A stretch of 64,000 nucleotides of DNA from Priapulus caudatus (Eukaryota; Priapulida; Priapulimorpha; Priapulimorphida; Priapulidae): positions 761,597-825,596 of the forward strand of contig NW_014577089.1 in NCBI RefSeq assembly GCF_000485595.1, given 5' to 3'. Both the position numbers and the translations under genes were made by a program. This document shows positions 1 through 26,700 of this stretch, one piece after another (position 1 is the stretch's first letter; each line of letters begins with the position of its first letter). The notes below the pieces were generated by a model that searched no databases, was not told the origin of the DNA, and was given only the letters and a program-made list of their open reading frames with translations.

Positions 1-1
1 A

Positions 2-3001
2 CCCAATCCACGGGGCCCCATATTTGATAGAAGGGGTGCTCCTGTTGATAACAGAGGACCACTGCTAAATGAAAGAGGTAATTTCCCTGAGCATAGAGGA
101 CCCGCTTTCAATCGACCAGGTAGCCATCCTGGTGGTCAGAGATTCGCGCCTCGTACAATGCCCCCGCTTCTGGACGAAAATGACATGATAAACCAAATTG
201 ATCAGCGAGAAAATTCCTTGGGCCAGAGAATGGAGATGCAAAGGGGACCGCTTATGGATCGCGATGGTCGTCTTCAACATAGAGTACCCAATGTTAATCA
301 AGTAGGTTTGCTAACAGATCGTGGTCGTCCAGCAGACCAGAGTGGTGCTGTTGAACGGAGGGGGCCGTTTGCAGATCACATTGACTTATCAAAGCCCAGG
401 GCGTCTAGCAGGCAACGTGACGTGCAGGATAGAGAGGAAAGTCTTGGCCGTAGAGATGAGAGATCTGCAGATAGGAGAGAAGCTGGATCTTCAGATAAGC
501 GGCAACCACCGCTGGACAGCCATTCGTCTAACAACCAACTGCAAATAGAAACGAGCAAGGACAGTGATCGCAGGCGAGGTGACCAAGATCGTAGGGACAC
601 TCGTTCTGGATCGCGACGCGATACTGAAAGAAAAGATTCGCGACACAGTCGGAGAGACACACGAGAGAAACGAGGGTCTTCTAGAGATCGTAGAGGTCGT
701 TCAAAGGATAGAGTGCGTGACCGACGTGATCGTTCATCAGAGAGAGGTAGATCGAAGCGATCTTCAAGAGAGTCCTCTCATAGTCGTAGCACAAGGAAAT
801 CTCCAGTTCGAGACTTGGACGTCGTAAAATCCGATGGGGCAGCTTTGCCGAGCTCGGCTGATAAAAAGGATGACGACAAAGCAAAAGGCAAAGATGACAA
901 GGATGATGAAAAGGCAAAAAGCATGCCAGCTGAGAAAGAAGGCGAAAATAGAAATCTGTCAAATATGCCGGCACAGAAGAATGAAGCAAGAAAATCAGAC
1001 GTCAATGAAAAACCACAGTTGTCCACTTCGAAGGCATATAAAATTGTTCTCCGGAATATGCCGATCCAAGTGGGAAAAAAAGAGGTGGTCCGTTTCTTTG
1101 ACAAGTTGCACCTCAATGATGATAATATTACTCTACAGGCGAGCACTCACTCGGCAGCAGGGACTGGTTACATTAAACTGAAATCACGAGGAGATGTAGA
1201 AACTGCACTGGCATACAACAGAATGAAATTGGGGCATAGATATGTTGATGTACAAGAAGATGTACGCGGCAATGATGCCCAGCCATTGGATGCAGAAAAG
1301 CCTAACAGCTCTCAGATGCCTACAGAAGAAAAACAAAACAAGAACACTGATAATAATGAAACGCACGACAGGTTTCACTCAGAAAGTAGAACCAGGGTGT
1401 CCTCTTCTTCAAACAATTTTATTAAAATGAGCAATTTGCCATATAGATGTAACAATGAAATGGTTGCATCATTTTTGCATGGTATTGAGATTGTTAAGAA
1501 TGGCATTTTAATTTCTTCCGAAGGAAATTGTTACATAGAGCCTGCCACTAAAGAAGACTACGAGCGAGCTCTTGATAGAAATGGGAGGCAACTGAGAAAT
1601 AGACCTATCGAGTTAAAACCAGCTAATCTAGATGATGTGCATGCTGTGAAAGAAGCAGACAAGCGGCGTGAGGAAAGAAGAAAGGCTGCTGCTAATAGAC
1701 AAGATAGTGGTGAGAGACGAGATAGTGCACCGTCAAATCGCGTCGCACCAGTCATGAAAAATAGCAATGTCCTAGATGAGAGTAGCAAAGGTAGGAATGA
1801 TCGAAATCGAGGACCTGACACAGACACAAGGGCAGCACAGGAGAGCAGGGGTGGAATATTGAAGGGTGACAAGCCTGTGCGATCAGGTTTGCTAGGCAAT
1901 GCCCCTGAAGATGTGGCGGGTGGGCTAGTACCTCAGAGGAGAATAGGAAGTCAAATGAATGTGCACCCAGGACCTGTGCATGGCATGGCCAACCAATTAC
2001 AGTTCCCAGGAATTAATGCACCCCAGTCATTGGCAAGAAACTTTTCACCGGGGCAGCAAAGATTTATGGATGATGGTCGAGATGGAAGGGGTATGCCTGC
2101 AAGACCTGGATTATTAGATGAAGATATGCATCATGGCATGGAAAACAACCCAAGGAGCTATCGCGTGGATGGCAGATTGGGTATGTATGGTGGTCCTGGA
2201 AGAATTATGGATATAGACCACAGGCCAAATGAAACAGGAGGTAGCTCAATCAGGCCACTTGGTAATGAAAGAAGAGAAGGCCACGGGCGACCACTGCTTG
2301 GACTGCGACCTGGAATGGACCATCAAGATATGGACTATGATAGGCGCGGTCCAAGTGATAATCAAATGGACATTCAGAGGCGTGATAACAGAGGACGTGG
2401 ATCTGAACGCGACAGATCACTTTTGGACCGGAGGGATGATTATGGTCCATTACACGATGACAGACCAGGTGGGAGACTAAGGGATATGCCGTTGCTACGA
2501 GGTAACGATGAGAGAGCAAGTGCCGGACCAATGGACATGCCATTGCTAAGAGGTAACGATGAGAGACTTGCTAACAGACCAATGGACATGCCATTGCTTC
2601 GAGGCAATGACAACAGACATGCTGGCAGACCAATGGACATGCCATTGCTACGAGGAGGCGATGACAGACCTTGTGGCGGACCAATGGACATGCCTATGCT
2701 CCGAGGTGGAAATGATAGACCTGGTTATGGACTGCATATGGATATGCCTTATGGACGAGGGCAGTTTACCACAGTTAAAATAAGTAATATCTCACATGAC
2801 ATACCTATTAATGATATCCTAGCTTTTTTCCAAAATCACAACGTTGTTCCCGATTCTGTTCGGCTGGGGCTAAATGAAAGAGGAAAGCCTAATGGAGAAG
2901 GCCTCATAGACTTTTTTACTAGGGAGGGTGCCCTGAAAGCAGTAAGAGAGTTGCATCAGCGACCTTTAGCAAAAAGACCTGTAAGTCTCTTTCTCATGTA
3001 A
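2..3001 (+). CDS. RBM12/RBM12B-like RNA-binding protein, 5'-truncated by the window edge
   Basis: The frame is open from base 2 with no stop before TAA at 2999-3001, so the true start lies outside the window and the first in-window ATG (158) is probably not the initiator. Three RRM-like folds are visible: about 1031-1258 (IVLRNMPI ... GTGYIKLKS), 1411-1630 (FIKMSNLPYRC ... GNCYIE), and 2762-2998 (TTVKISNISHDIP ... GEGLIDF) at the extreme C-terminus. Between the start and RRM1 is a strongly Arg/Ser/Asp-rich region (about 400-830, many RD, RS and SR dipeptides), followed by a Lys/Asp-rich stretch. Before the last RRM lies a 17-residue tandem repeat (MDMPLLRGNDER type). Spaced RRMs, a final RRM at the terminus and an intronless coding region match the RBM12/RBM12B family, thought to act in nuclear RNA processing. 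Which paralogue cannot be decided without the N-terminus. A GTAAGT at 2981-2986 could be a splice donor, but the reading to the stop completes the last RRM strand. Confidence 0.85.
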   Translation, partial: PNPRGPIFDRRGAPVDNRGPLLNERGNFPEHRGPAFNRPGSHPGGQRFAPRTMPPLLDENDMINQIDQRENSLGQRMEMQRGPLMDRDGRLQHRVPNVNQVGLLTDRGRPADQSGAVERRGPFADHIDLSKPRASSRQRDVQDREESLGRRDERSADRREAGSSDKRQPPLDSHSSNNQLQIETSKDSDRRRGDQDRRDTRSGSRRDTERKDSRHSRRDTREKRGSSRDRRGRSKDRVRDRRDRSSERGRSKRSSRESSHSRSTRKSPVRDLDVVKSDGAALPSSADKKDDDKAKGKDDKDDEKAKSMPAEKEGENRNLSNMPAQKNEARKSDVNEKPQLSTSKAYKIVLRNMPIQVGKKEVVRFFDKLHLNDDNITLQASTHSAAGTGYIKLKSRGDVETALAYNRMKLGHRYVDVQEDVRGNDAQPLDAEKPNSSQMPTEEKQNKNTDNNETHDRFHSESRTRVSSSSNNFIKMSNLPYRCNNEMVASFLHGIEIVKNGILISSEGNCYIEPATKEDYERALDRNGRQLRNRPIELKPANLDDVHAVKEADKRREERRKAAANRQDSGERRDSAPSNRVAPVMKNSNVLDESSKGRNDRNRGPDTDTRAAQESRGGILKGDKPVRSGLLGNAPEDVAGGLVPQRRIGSQMNVHPGPVHGMANQLQFPGINAPQSLARNFSPGQQRFMDDGRDGRGMPARPGLLDEDMHHGMENNPRSYRVDGRLGMYGGPGRIMDIDHRPNETGGSSIRPLGNERREGHGRPLLGLRPGMDHQDMDYDRRGPSDNQMDIQRRDNRGRGSERDRSLLDRRDDYGPLHDDRPGGRLRDMPLLRGNDERASAGPMDMPLLRGNDERLANRPMDMPLLRGNDNRHAGRPMDMPLLRGGDDRPCGGPMDMPMLRGGNDRPGYGLHMDMPYGRGQFTTVKISNISHDIPINDILAFFQNHNVVPDSVRLGLNERGKPNGEGLIDFFTREGALKAVRELHQRPLAKRPVSLFLM
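2483..2758 (+). repeat. 51-bp in-frame tandem repeat in the RBM12-like gene
   Basis: Five complete units begin at 2483, 2534, 2585, 2636 and 2687 (51 bp, 17 codons; the last is 54 bp), and a partial unit begins at 2741. The core peptide is DMPLLRG(N/G)D(E/D)R followed by a variable Gly/Pro linker. Units differ mostly by substitutions, and the frame is kept throughout. Confidence 0.95.
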
Positions 3002-3353
3002 ACTGTGGTAATTACATGAGTTCATGTTGTTGTAATGAGTACAAATAATACATGTATGTTGTATAAATGTATGTATGTACTACACATGCATGTACGTGTG
3101 GTAAAACATTTTATGTAAGAACAGTATGTAAAAATTTGCATGCGTGTCATGTATGCATAATACACAAAATTAGTGAACTGATGTAGAGTCCACAGAACCA
3201 CAACTTTGAAAATGTGGGTACGATATTAAAATGTAGTGTTTTTTATTGCTGGTATATGATATATAGCATCACAATGTGTTTCAAATAGACATTTTAACAG
3301 AAACTGTGACATGTATAATATCAGGAGTATAATATTACTGTGTAACGTATGAA

Positions 3354-3533
3354 GTCACTACAGCAGATGAGGTCTATGTCTCTCTGACCTCTGTTTGACC
3401 TGGCTCGTTTAGCTATTTCTGACTAACCCTAACCCTGGTAACTATCTGATAGGGTTAGGGTTAGTCAGAAATAGCTAAACGAGCCAGGTCAAACAGAGGT
3501 CAGGGAGACATAGACCCTATGGGCGTCACTACA
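3354..3533. mobile_element. MITE with 9-bp target duplication and telomere-like core (copy 1)
   Basis: A near-perfect inverted repeat (3371-3436 against 3451-3516, one mismatch) forms a hairpin. The element spans 3363-3524 and is flanked by the 9-bp direct repeat GTCACTACA at 3354-3362 and 3525-3533. Both termini fit GCNNATNGGGTCTATGTC after orientation, allowing one or two mismatches. The inner ends of the arms are CCCTAACCCT and AGGGTTAGGG, which are telomere-repeat-like. A 9-bp duplication suggests the Mutator-like superfamily; this is inferred because no transposase is present. Confidence 0.85.
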
Positions 3534-3827
3534 CTGTAACATTTAGCGTGAACAAGCATTTTGGTTATAATCACTGCATTAAAAGTTCTTTCGTGTTTTA
3601 GGATTCAGTGAATAGCCTGTCTTTTTTATGTTAATCTATAGTTTTCTTAGAAACTGAGTTCAACATGTATTGTCACAATTAATAGCTTCAATGAAGCTAA
3701 TTATAAATGTATCTCTAAAATTTTACGTTCTTGTGATTTATTTTTCCAATCGATGAAAGAAATACAGTATATAAGTAGCACTGAATAATGTAAAATCCAC
3801 GATGTGTAGACCAAGCTGTGTGATGTA

Positions 3828-3833
3828 AATAAA
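3828..3833 (+). terminator. Poly(A) signal AATAAA, probable 3' end of the RBM12-like transcript
   Basis: This canonical hexamer lies about 830 bp past the stop codon. If it is used, the 3' UTR contains the first 9-bp-TSD MITE. Use of the site is inferred. Confidence 0.45.
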
Positions 3834-4051
3834 ATGTGTGCTTCTGTACTGAAATATCAATCCACTATGAGACGATATTTATAAATGACATATATACATA
3901 TTTTTATTTTTCAACATCAAGTCAGAAGTACCTGTAAGCAAGTAAATATATCACATACGATTTAGATATATGTTTTTTATCTTTTGAAATTGCAACTTAT
4001 GTTATCACTTGCATGACACTATTTACAGATCACCATGCAAATTTTAAGCTT

Positions 4052-4625
4052 CTAATTTACGCTGATTGGGTCTATTTCCCCCAGGGTACTATTGGAGGGT
4101 ACCCTGGGTACGGTTCGATATATCGGAAAGTACCTCTGGGTACTATACGATATGTCGCTACGTACCCTGACTTTCAGCTAACTGATATCATAATCCATAC
4201 ACTCAAGTTACCACATCACATAGAAGAAACCTCAAAACATCGCAATCCAATAAAAATGTATGCTATGTTTGACTATTTTTTCCTTTTTCATATTCATTTT
4301 CATATCACTCAAATATTCATGATCTGAGAGAAATTTTCCCAAATATACACCACCAACGGGCACAACGGTGCTATCCACCTGCATGTTGCATAATTACATG
4401 GTGATACATACAATTTCCAGAAGAAATGCGAATACTGAAATGAATATTTTGCGGGAACGGACCGGAAACAAGGAACGGGAGCATAAAGTCAGGGTACGGT
4501 AGGACAATGCAGGGTATGCAGCGACATCAGATAGTACACCAAGGTACTTTCCGATATATCGAACTGTACACAGGGTACCCTCCGATAGTACCCTGGGGGA
4601 CATAGACCCTATCCGCCTAATTTAC
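4052..4625. mobile_element. MITE with 9-bp target duplication (copy 2, same termini)
   Basis: The element spans 4061-4616 with direct repeat CTAATTTAC at 4052-4060 and 4617-4625. The termini GCTGATTGGGTCTAT and ATAGACCCTATCCGC match those of the copy at 3363-3524. Long imperfect arms (about 4061-4179 and 4490-4616) are rich in GGGTAC/GTACCC words. There is no coding capacity. The shared termini and duplication length place both copies in one family. Confidence 0.85.
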
Positions 4626-4757
4626 TCTCACAAACACCCTGGTGATAAACGCAAATTGTAAACGTAGCATTACCCTATTCAGAACTGGTTATACTTCATC
4701 ATACAGTGCATGTCTACAACTACAACTACAACTAAGAAATGTTCGCGATAATAATAA

Positions 4758-4798
4758 CAGGAGTGAATAATTAATAGATCTATTATTATTCACTCCTG
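4758..4798. repeat. Palindrome of about 40 bp, CAGGAGTGAATAA type (copy 1)
   Basis: A near-perfect palindrome is centred on AGATCT, with arms running from CAGGAGTGAATAA to TTATTCACTCCTG. It is flanked by ATAATA-type direct repeats. An almost identical palindrome lies at 43141-43180. Confidence 0.85.
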
Positions 4799-5311
4799 AT
4801 AATAGTAAATCTCTAAATTATCTGGCTAAACACACGTTGAAACCAACATTTTAGGCCATGATTTGACACAATTAAGTGACCCCTGACAGTGAAATGAGTA
4901 ACTTGAAAGCAATTCTGATGTTTGGATACACGTAAATATAGATTCCTGCAGCTGTTACCTTTGCAGTAGTAGGGAAATTTTCAAAATTGTATTGCAAACA
5001 CATTTCGTTAATCTTTGGAAATTTGTAATCTAGGACTTAGCAATATACAGAATATGGCTTCAATCTTACTAGCTGCTAGCTATCTGCCAGCTTGCATAAG
5101 CATTGGTTCTTACCCGTGACTGCTGTCATGACGTACGACAAAAGGGTAATATCAGATCTGGTAAAATGTAATAATAGTAAATCATCTAGAATTTGATGCA
5201 AAAATTGTTGGTAAGCATCACTACCACTAGTTTATTTGGCAAGACGACAGTAGGAAAAGAGTTTGGGGCAATGCTGTTGAATGCCTAAGGTAATGCTTTA
5301 GTTCAAACTTA

Positions 5312-6329
5312 TTAAAGGGATCGTTTACTCTAGGTTCTAGGGTTATTTTCAGTTAATTTAGGTTAAAATTACGCTACATAAAGTTTCATGGTTCAATCAC
5401 CATTAGAAATATTATTAAAAAATGTTTTAAAACTAACTACTACAGTTTGATTACAATAATGGTGGCGCTACTCAAAGCGCACTATCTAATAAGTTGCACA
5501 AAACCACTTTTCAGCCAAGGGCTACAGACCGAGGGTGTTTCTTATTTATTAATTTAAAAGCAAAAGGATTGTAATATCTTATAAACGACATATAGTTTCA
5601 GTTATATTATGGATAAATTTGCCCTAAAATGAATATCGTTCGGTTAAATAGCATTTAGATTTTAGGTATTCAATATAATTGAACTTTTGTGATTAGCCCT
5701 CGGTCTGTAACTAGGGCTGCCAACTCTCACGCATTTTGACCAAATCTCACGCTCTCACGCTGATCTTACAATATCTCACGCACAGCCAAAAAATGCTGAG
5801 ATATCTCACGCATGAATATCTCTTCATGAATAAAACGCTGAAATATCTCACGCACAGCAAAAAAAATCTTACAATATCTGAAAACAGTCACTTTAGTATG
5901 CACCAAATTGCACAAATTGAAGTTATAAAATGCAAAAGCTCCCTACCGTGGAGCCCAAAAGTGCAATTATATTTGTAATTAAATGCCATTTAACAGAAAC
6001 GATATTCATTTTAGGACAAATTTATCCATATTATAACTGAAACTGTATGTCATTTATAAGATATTGCAATCCTTCTGCTCTTAAATTAAGAAATAAGAAA
6101 CACCCTCGGTCTGTAGCCTGCAGCCGAAACGTTGCTTTGCGCAACTTTTCAGTGCGTGCTCTGCCAGTGGCGCCACCGTCGTTGTAAGCAACGGTATAGC
6201 CGTCAGTTTTAAAACAATTTTTTTAAATATTTCTAATAAATATTGATCCATAAAACATTTTATGAAGCGTAATTTTAACCTATCTTAGCTGAAAATATTT
6301 GAAGAACCTAGAGAAATGTATCCCTTTAA
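5312..6329. mobile_element. TTAA-flanked foldback element of about 1 kb
   Basis: Long imperfect inverted arms run from 5316 to about 5715 and from about 5946 to 6325. They end in AGGGAT...CTCTAGGTTCT and its complement, directly flanked by TTAA at 5312-5315 and 6326-6329. A TTAA duplication is known for piggyBac and Kolobok superfamilies. No transposase is present. The centre is interrupted by another element (5717-5945). Confidence 0.75.
5717..5945. mobile_element. hAT-like CTCACGC element nested in the TTAA foldback
   Basis: It begins AGGGCTGCCAACTCTCACGC and carries CTCACGC about seven times, ending near AAGCTCCCT. It splits the foldback arms, so it is younger than the foldback. The same CTCACGC subterminal word recurs at 7869-8237. 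The termini are degraded, so the boundaries are approximate. Confidence 0.5.
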
Positions 6330-6792
6330 TTTTGAAAATAAATAATTATATTGTTTGTGGTGATCTATATTTCCAATATTGTATATCTAGCATGAAATGT
6401 CAGTGTGTCACTTCTTACTTGTTTCACAGTCAAGGGTCACACTTTTTTGCACTACATAAAATTTCAGCAATATCTATCATGCAATGCAATGAAATATGTA
6501 CATGGCACTGATATTTTTCCCTTCTGGATAATGCATACTCGTCATCATAATGATATCTGTTTGTTCAGATTAAGTTTGCTCTTAACAGACCAAAATTTGA
6601 TATGATTACAATAATATAAATGTGTATATAATGACTACACATGCCTATTCGATGGAAATAGTGTGTTAAAAGATGAACGACAATTGACATATTAACACTG
6701 ATTATTGGCTGACTGGGTTATGTAAAATCCAAATAAGTCTTAATAACTCCTACATTTTATAGATGAAAATAGGTTGCTGTTTTAGAACAACA

Positions 6793-6798
6793 TTTATT
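6793..6798 (-). terminator. Poly(A) signal of VPS35
   Basis: On the minus strand this is AATAAA, about 20 bp past the TGA stop at 6820-6818, implying a very short 3' UTR. Use is inferred. Confidence 0.55.
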
Positions 6799-6817
6799 AC
6801 TAGCAATAAGATATCAT

Positions 6818-23505
<16,688 letters not shown>

Positions 23506-23725
23506 TTTGATCTCGTTTTCTCACGTGAGATCTTGCGAGGCAACAAAACTGCTCGAGACGTAGACTGGTCCGCGCTCGACAGTTCCACAGTCCACTCGCG
23601 TTACACTGACGCGTCAGTGCATAGGTCAGTGTAACGCGAGTGGAACTGGCGAGCGCGGACCAGTCTACTCGAGACGCGGGAACATTCGTAAACGCATTGT
23701 AGGATAGAAACATTTTGCTAAAGAA
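23506..23725. promoter_or_regulatory. Bidirectional VPS35/ORC6 promoter with a central palindrome
   Basis: The two start codons are head to head, 220 bp apart. Arms 23552-23610 and 23625-23673 are inverted copies (identical apart from 3-base and 7-base indels and one mismatch) around a 14-bp loop. Their outer ends lie 46 bp from the VPS35 ATG and 53 bp from the ORC6 ATG. The stretch is CpG-rich, and TCACGTGA lies at 23521-23528. No TATA box is evident. Transcription start sites are inferred to lie here. Confidence 0.8.
23521..23528. promoter_or_regulatory. TCACGTGA E-box next to the VPS35 start
   Basis: This perfect 8-bp palindromic E-box lies 16 bp upstream of the VPS35 ATG, in the shared promoter or 5' UTR. 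The same octamer is the core of the CLEAR element bound by TFEB/MITF factors in lysosomal genes. Function here is inferred from context only. Confidence 0.5.
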
Positions 23726-26700
23726 ATGGACACTGAGTTTCAAAACCAGTTTGCTCAGAAACTTGGAATTATTTCACCAAGAATCCTTAGGTAAGCTAGG
23801 CAAACTAATGCTTGTTTGAATACAGACAGTTGAGTTGGTGTCACTATTCACTGTAAGTGTAAGTCTGTACACAGTACTGTTAGTGTTACTGTCACTGTCT
23901 CAGTGTCTGTACTGACAGTGACACTCACTAGTGTCACAGTGTTGTACACCGCGTGAACGCTGCGCTGTGCATAAACAACAAAGTTATAAACGGAAAGCAT
24001 AACCGCAAAATTCGCACGACGCTCGCTTTGTTTTACACAATCACAGCAAATATATAAAGTAAAGAGCCAGCTTATTGTTTTGTAAAAAAGATGAATGTGA
24101 TATATACCATTATTTATGTGATTGAGGTTTGTTTTACAGAAAAGCAGCTGAACTGTCGCGACTGATCAATGTGAAGGCCCCTGGGATTTGTATGTCTGAT
24201 TCATGTAAGAATGTTATGAGCATAGAATTGGCTTGTATGTCCTACAGTCAAAACCTCGACAGGGTAAGTTCACTGATGAGTTTTGTACTACTCAATAATA
24301 ATTAAACATAACAAGATTGTAATGTAATACTAATAGTAATACGTATGAAATTAACTTGAAATTTCATGTTTGAAAATAAGGAGTATTTTTTGCATAGTTT
24401 ACCATTTTAAAAGATATGTTCGACTGCATATGCTACGGCTGGAATACAATGATGATACTGCCCACTGGTACTTCATTTACCATTGGTAGTGTACGTTTGC
24501 ATTTACGTATATTTTGTCGTGGAAAGATATGATTGGCACACTACCAACTAATACTGATATATGCAGTAAACTGATGTTTATATATATGTATTTACCATGT
24601 TTTCAGGCAGTAGCAGCAAAGTTGGCAGGAACTACAAAGGCAATATACAACAGAACATTAAAAGTACTTGAGACTTTGCTTAACTTAGCACCTAAAACAA
24701 ACGTCCAGGACCTGGCTATCCAGTTTGGGTGTTCATCTGAGTGTAGTGACTTAGCTGGAAAAGTTTTGAAAAGGTAAAGAATGTTAATGACTGATCCCAT
24801 TGATCAGAACAGCAGTTTTGTTCAAAATTCATTGGAAATTAATCAGCTATTTGTAGAAAAAAGGTGCAAAATTATCATTTATTGTAGCTATCAGAACAGG
24901 ATGAGCACAATCGATTTAGACATGGCTCTGTACCAGACCGCTGCCCTGTATGTAACTTCAAAGTAAGTACCAATAAACTGTTGCCTGCATGAATATATAT
25001 CTATATATATTTATTTATCAAGATCAAATAATCTCAAAGGAGTTTGCCACATTTTCCCGTGTTTTTACCATTATTCCACTTTCCAAAATTTTGGCATAAT
25101 GAAAAAATAGAAATGTTTATGTTCTTGAGCTTATGTCATATACCATTGTTATTCACCTATCTTGTACTGAAATTGGGTTGTAACTATTTACTGTCATTTT
25201 GCTGTAAATTGTATTCAAACTGTGTTGATTCAGAGGCCTTCGGCATGTTAATTTGTCCCTATGCTGTTAATATATATCGTACTAGATCTTGGATGCATTG
25301 TAAACTTATTAAATAAGTGATGTTATATATTTCTCACTCGCGAGATGAAAACATTACAATTCCTGTCACGTCGCATGTATAGGATTAGAGCAGTTGTCTC
25401 CAGTATCGATAAAAAATACACACCTACATAGATGTGTCACCATGCTGAAAGCCTCTGAATCAACACCGTGTTTGAATGCAATTTACAGCAAAATGACCGA
25501 CTAGGCGATTAATAAAGGTACGAAATAAAATAACATACATTTTTTTTGTTTTATATTATGCTGAAATTTGAGGTGGAAAAACGGGAAAAATGTGAGAAAA
25601 TACGTGTCAAACTCCTTTGAGATTATTTACTCCTGATATATATATCTATCTCTATATATATATATATATATATGATAGTGCCTAATATCAGTGCTTGTCA
25701 TATAAATACAAAGACTGGAGTATTAAAATATGTCATAATATGTTCTAATTAGTAAAGTATGTATTATAAGTAATGCATATTATCAGGTAATCATTTTTCA
25801 TTTGGCTAGTATTTTTTAACATAACAATAAATAGTAAGTGAAAAGATGAAAGTAGAGCACTGATTAATACTTGTGCGTTCATTAATGCATTATAGTTGCC
25901 TCAGTCCCACTAGAATTGTTTAATTTTAACTTCTGTTATTATTTTTTGTTATTCTTGGTTTTCCGTTTTTAAATTGTTTGCAGGAAGTTGAAAAGCAAAG
26001 TAGACAAGAGTAAGCTAGTTTCCATTGCTGGCTGTACAAGTACTACATTTGACAGAATGTGCAAGCTGCTAGAAAACCATGTCGACATTCTTGTTGGTAT
26101 GAACGTATATAAAAATTTTCCCACTTATCTCTATGCATGTGTTTATATACATGAGTCTTTGCATGCCAGAGAACAAAAATCTACAACAAGTTACATTGTA
26201 ATGGATAGTTATTAATTTTGGGTGGATTGGGTTTATATGTTGGTTGCATTTTATTATTGGAAGCTTTGTAACAGTATTTTTAACAATTAACACTGTTATT
26301 TGAGTTGCCATTTTCGTAATTCACATTTTTCAGATGACAAAAAACAACTGATAGGCACCAAAAGACCAGCGAAGTCTTTCCTGCAGAGTGTAGAGGAATC
26401 GATAAAAAGAGGTTAGTAGCTTAGGACAAAGGTAAAGGTATTTAAATAGCAGGTGCTCCTTTTAGCACTTGCACAACGTAGCACGCTGTGTTAACTACAA
26501 GTTAGATGGATCCCTGCTCAGTTATATGCAGGAAAAATATGATAGACCACATAACAGGAAAAATAACAGGAAAACAGGAAAAATATGAGGACTACATAAC
26601 AGCACTGTTTTCTGTCAGAGGGAATTCTCTATTTGGTAGAAGTTGGAAGAAGTCGAGAAGTTAGATAGTAGAATTAGGTAATAGATTAATGTTCCAAACA

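Larger units (their letters stand above)
4626..6792. other. Intergenic DNA between the RBM12-like gene and VPS35
   Basis: The two genes are convergent. Apart from the palindrome at 4758-4798 and the nested foldback at 5312-6329, this AT-rich stretch shows no exon-like open reading. A (TA)n tract lies just inside the VPS35 gene at 7057-7081. Confidence 0.7.

Noticed and set aside
158-160. ATG at 158 as the start of the RBM12-like protein
   Set aside because: The same frame stays open to base 2 with the same Arg/Gly/Asp-rich composition, so the protein begins upstream of the window.
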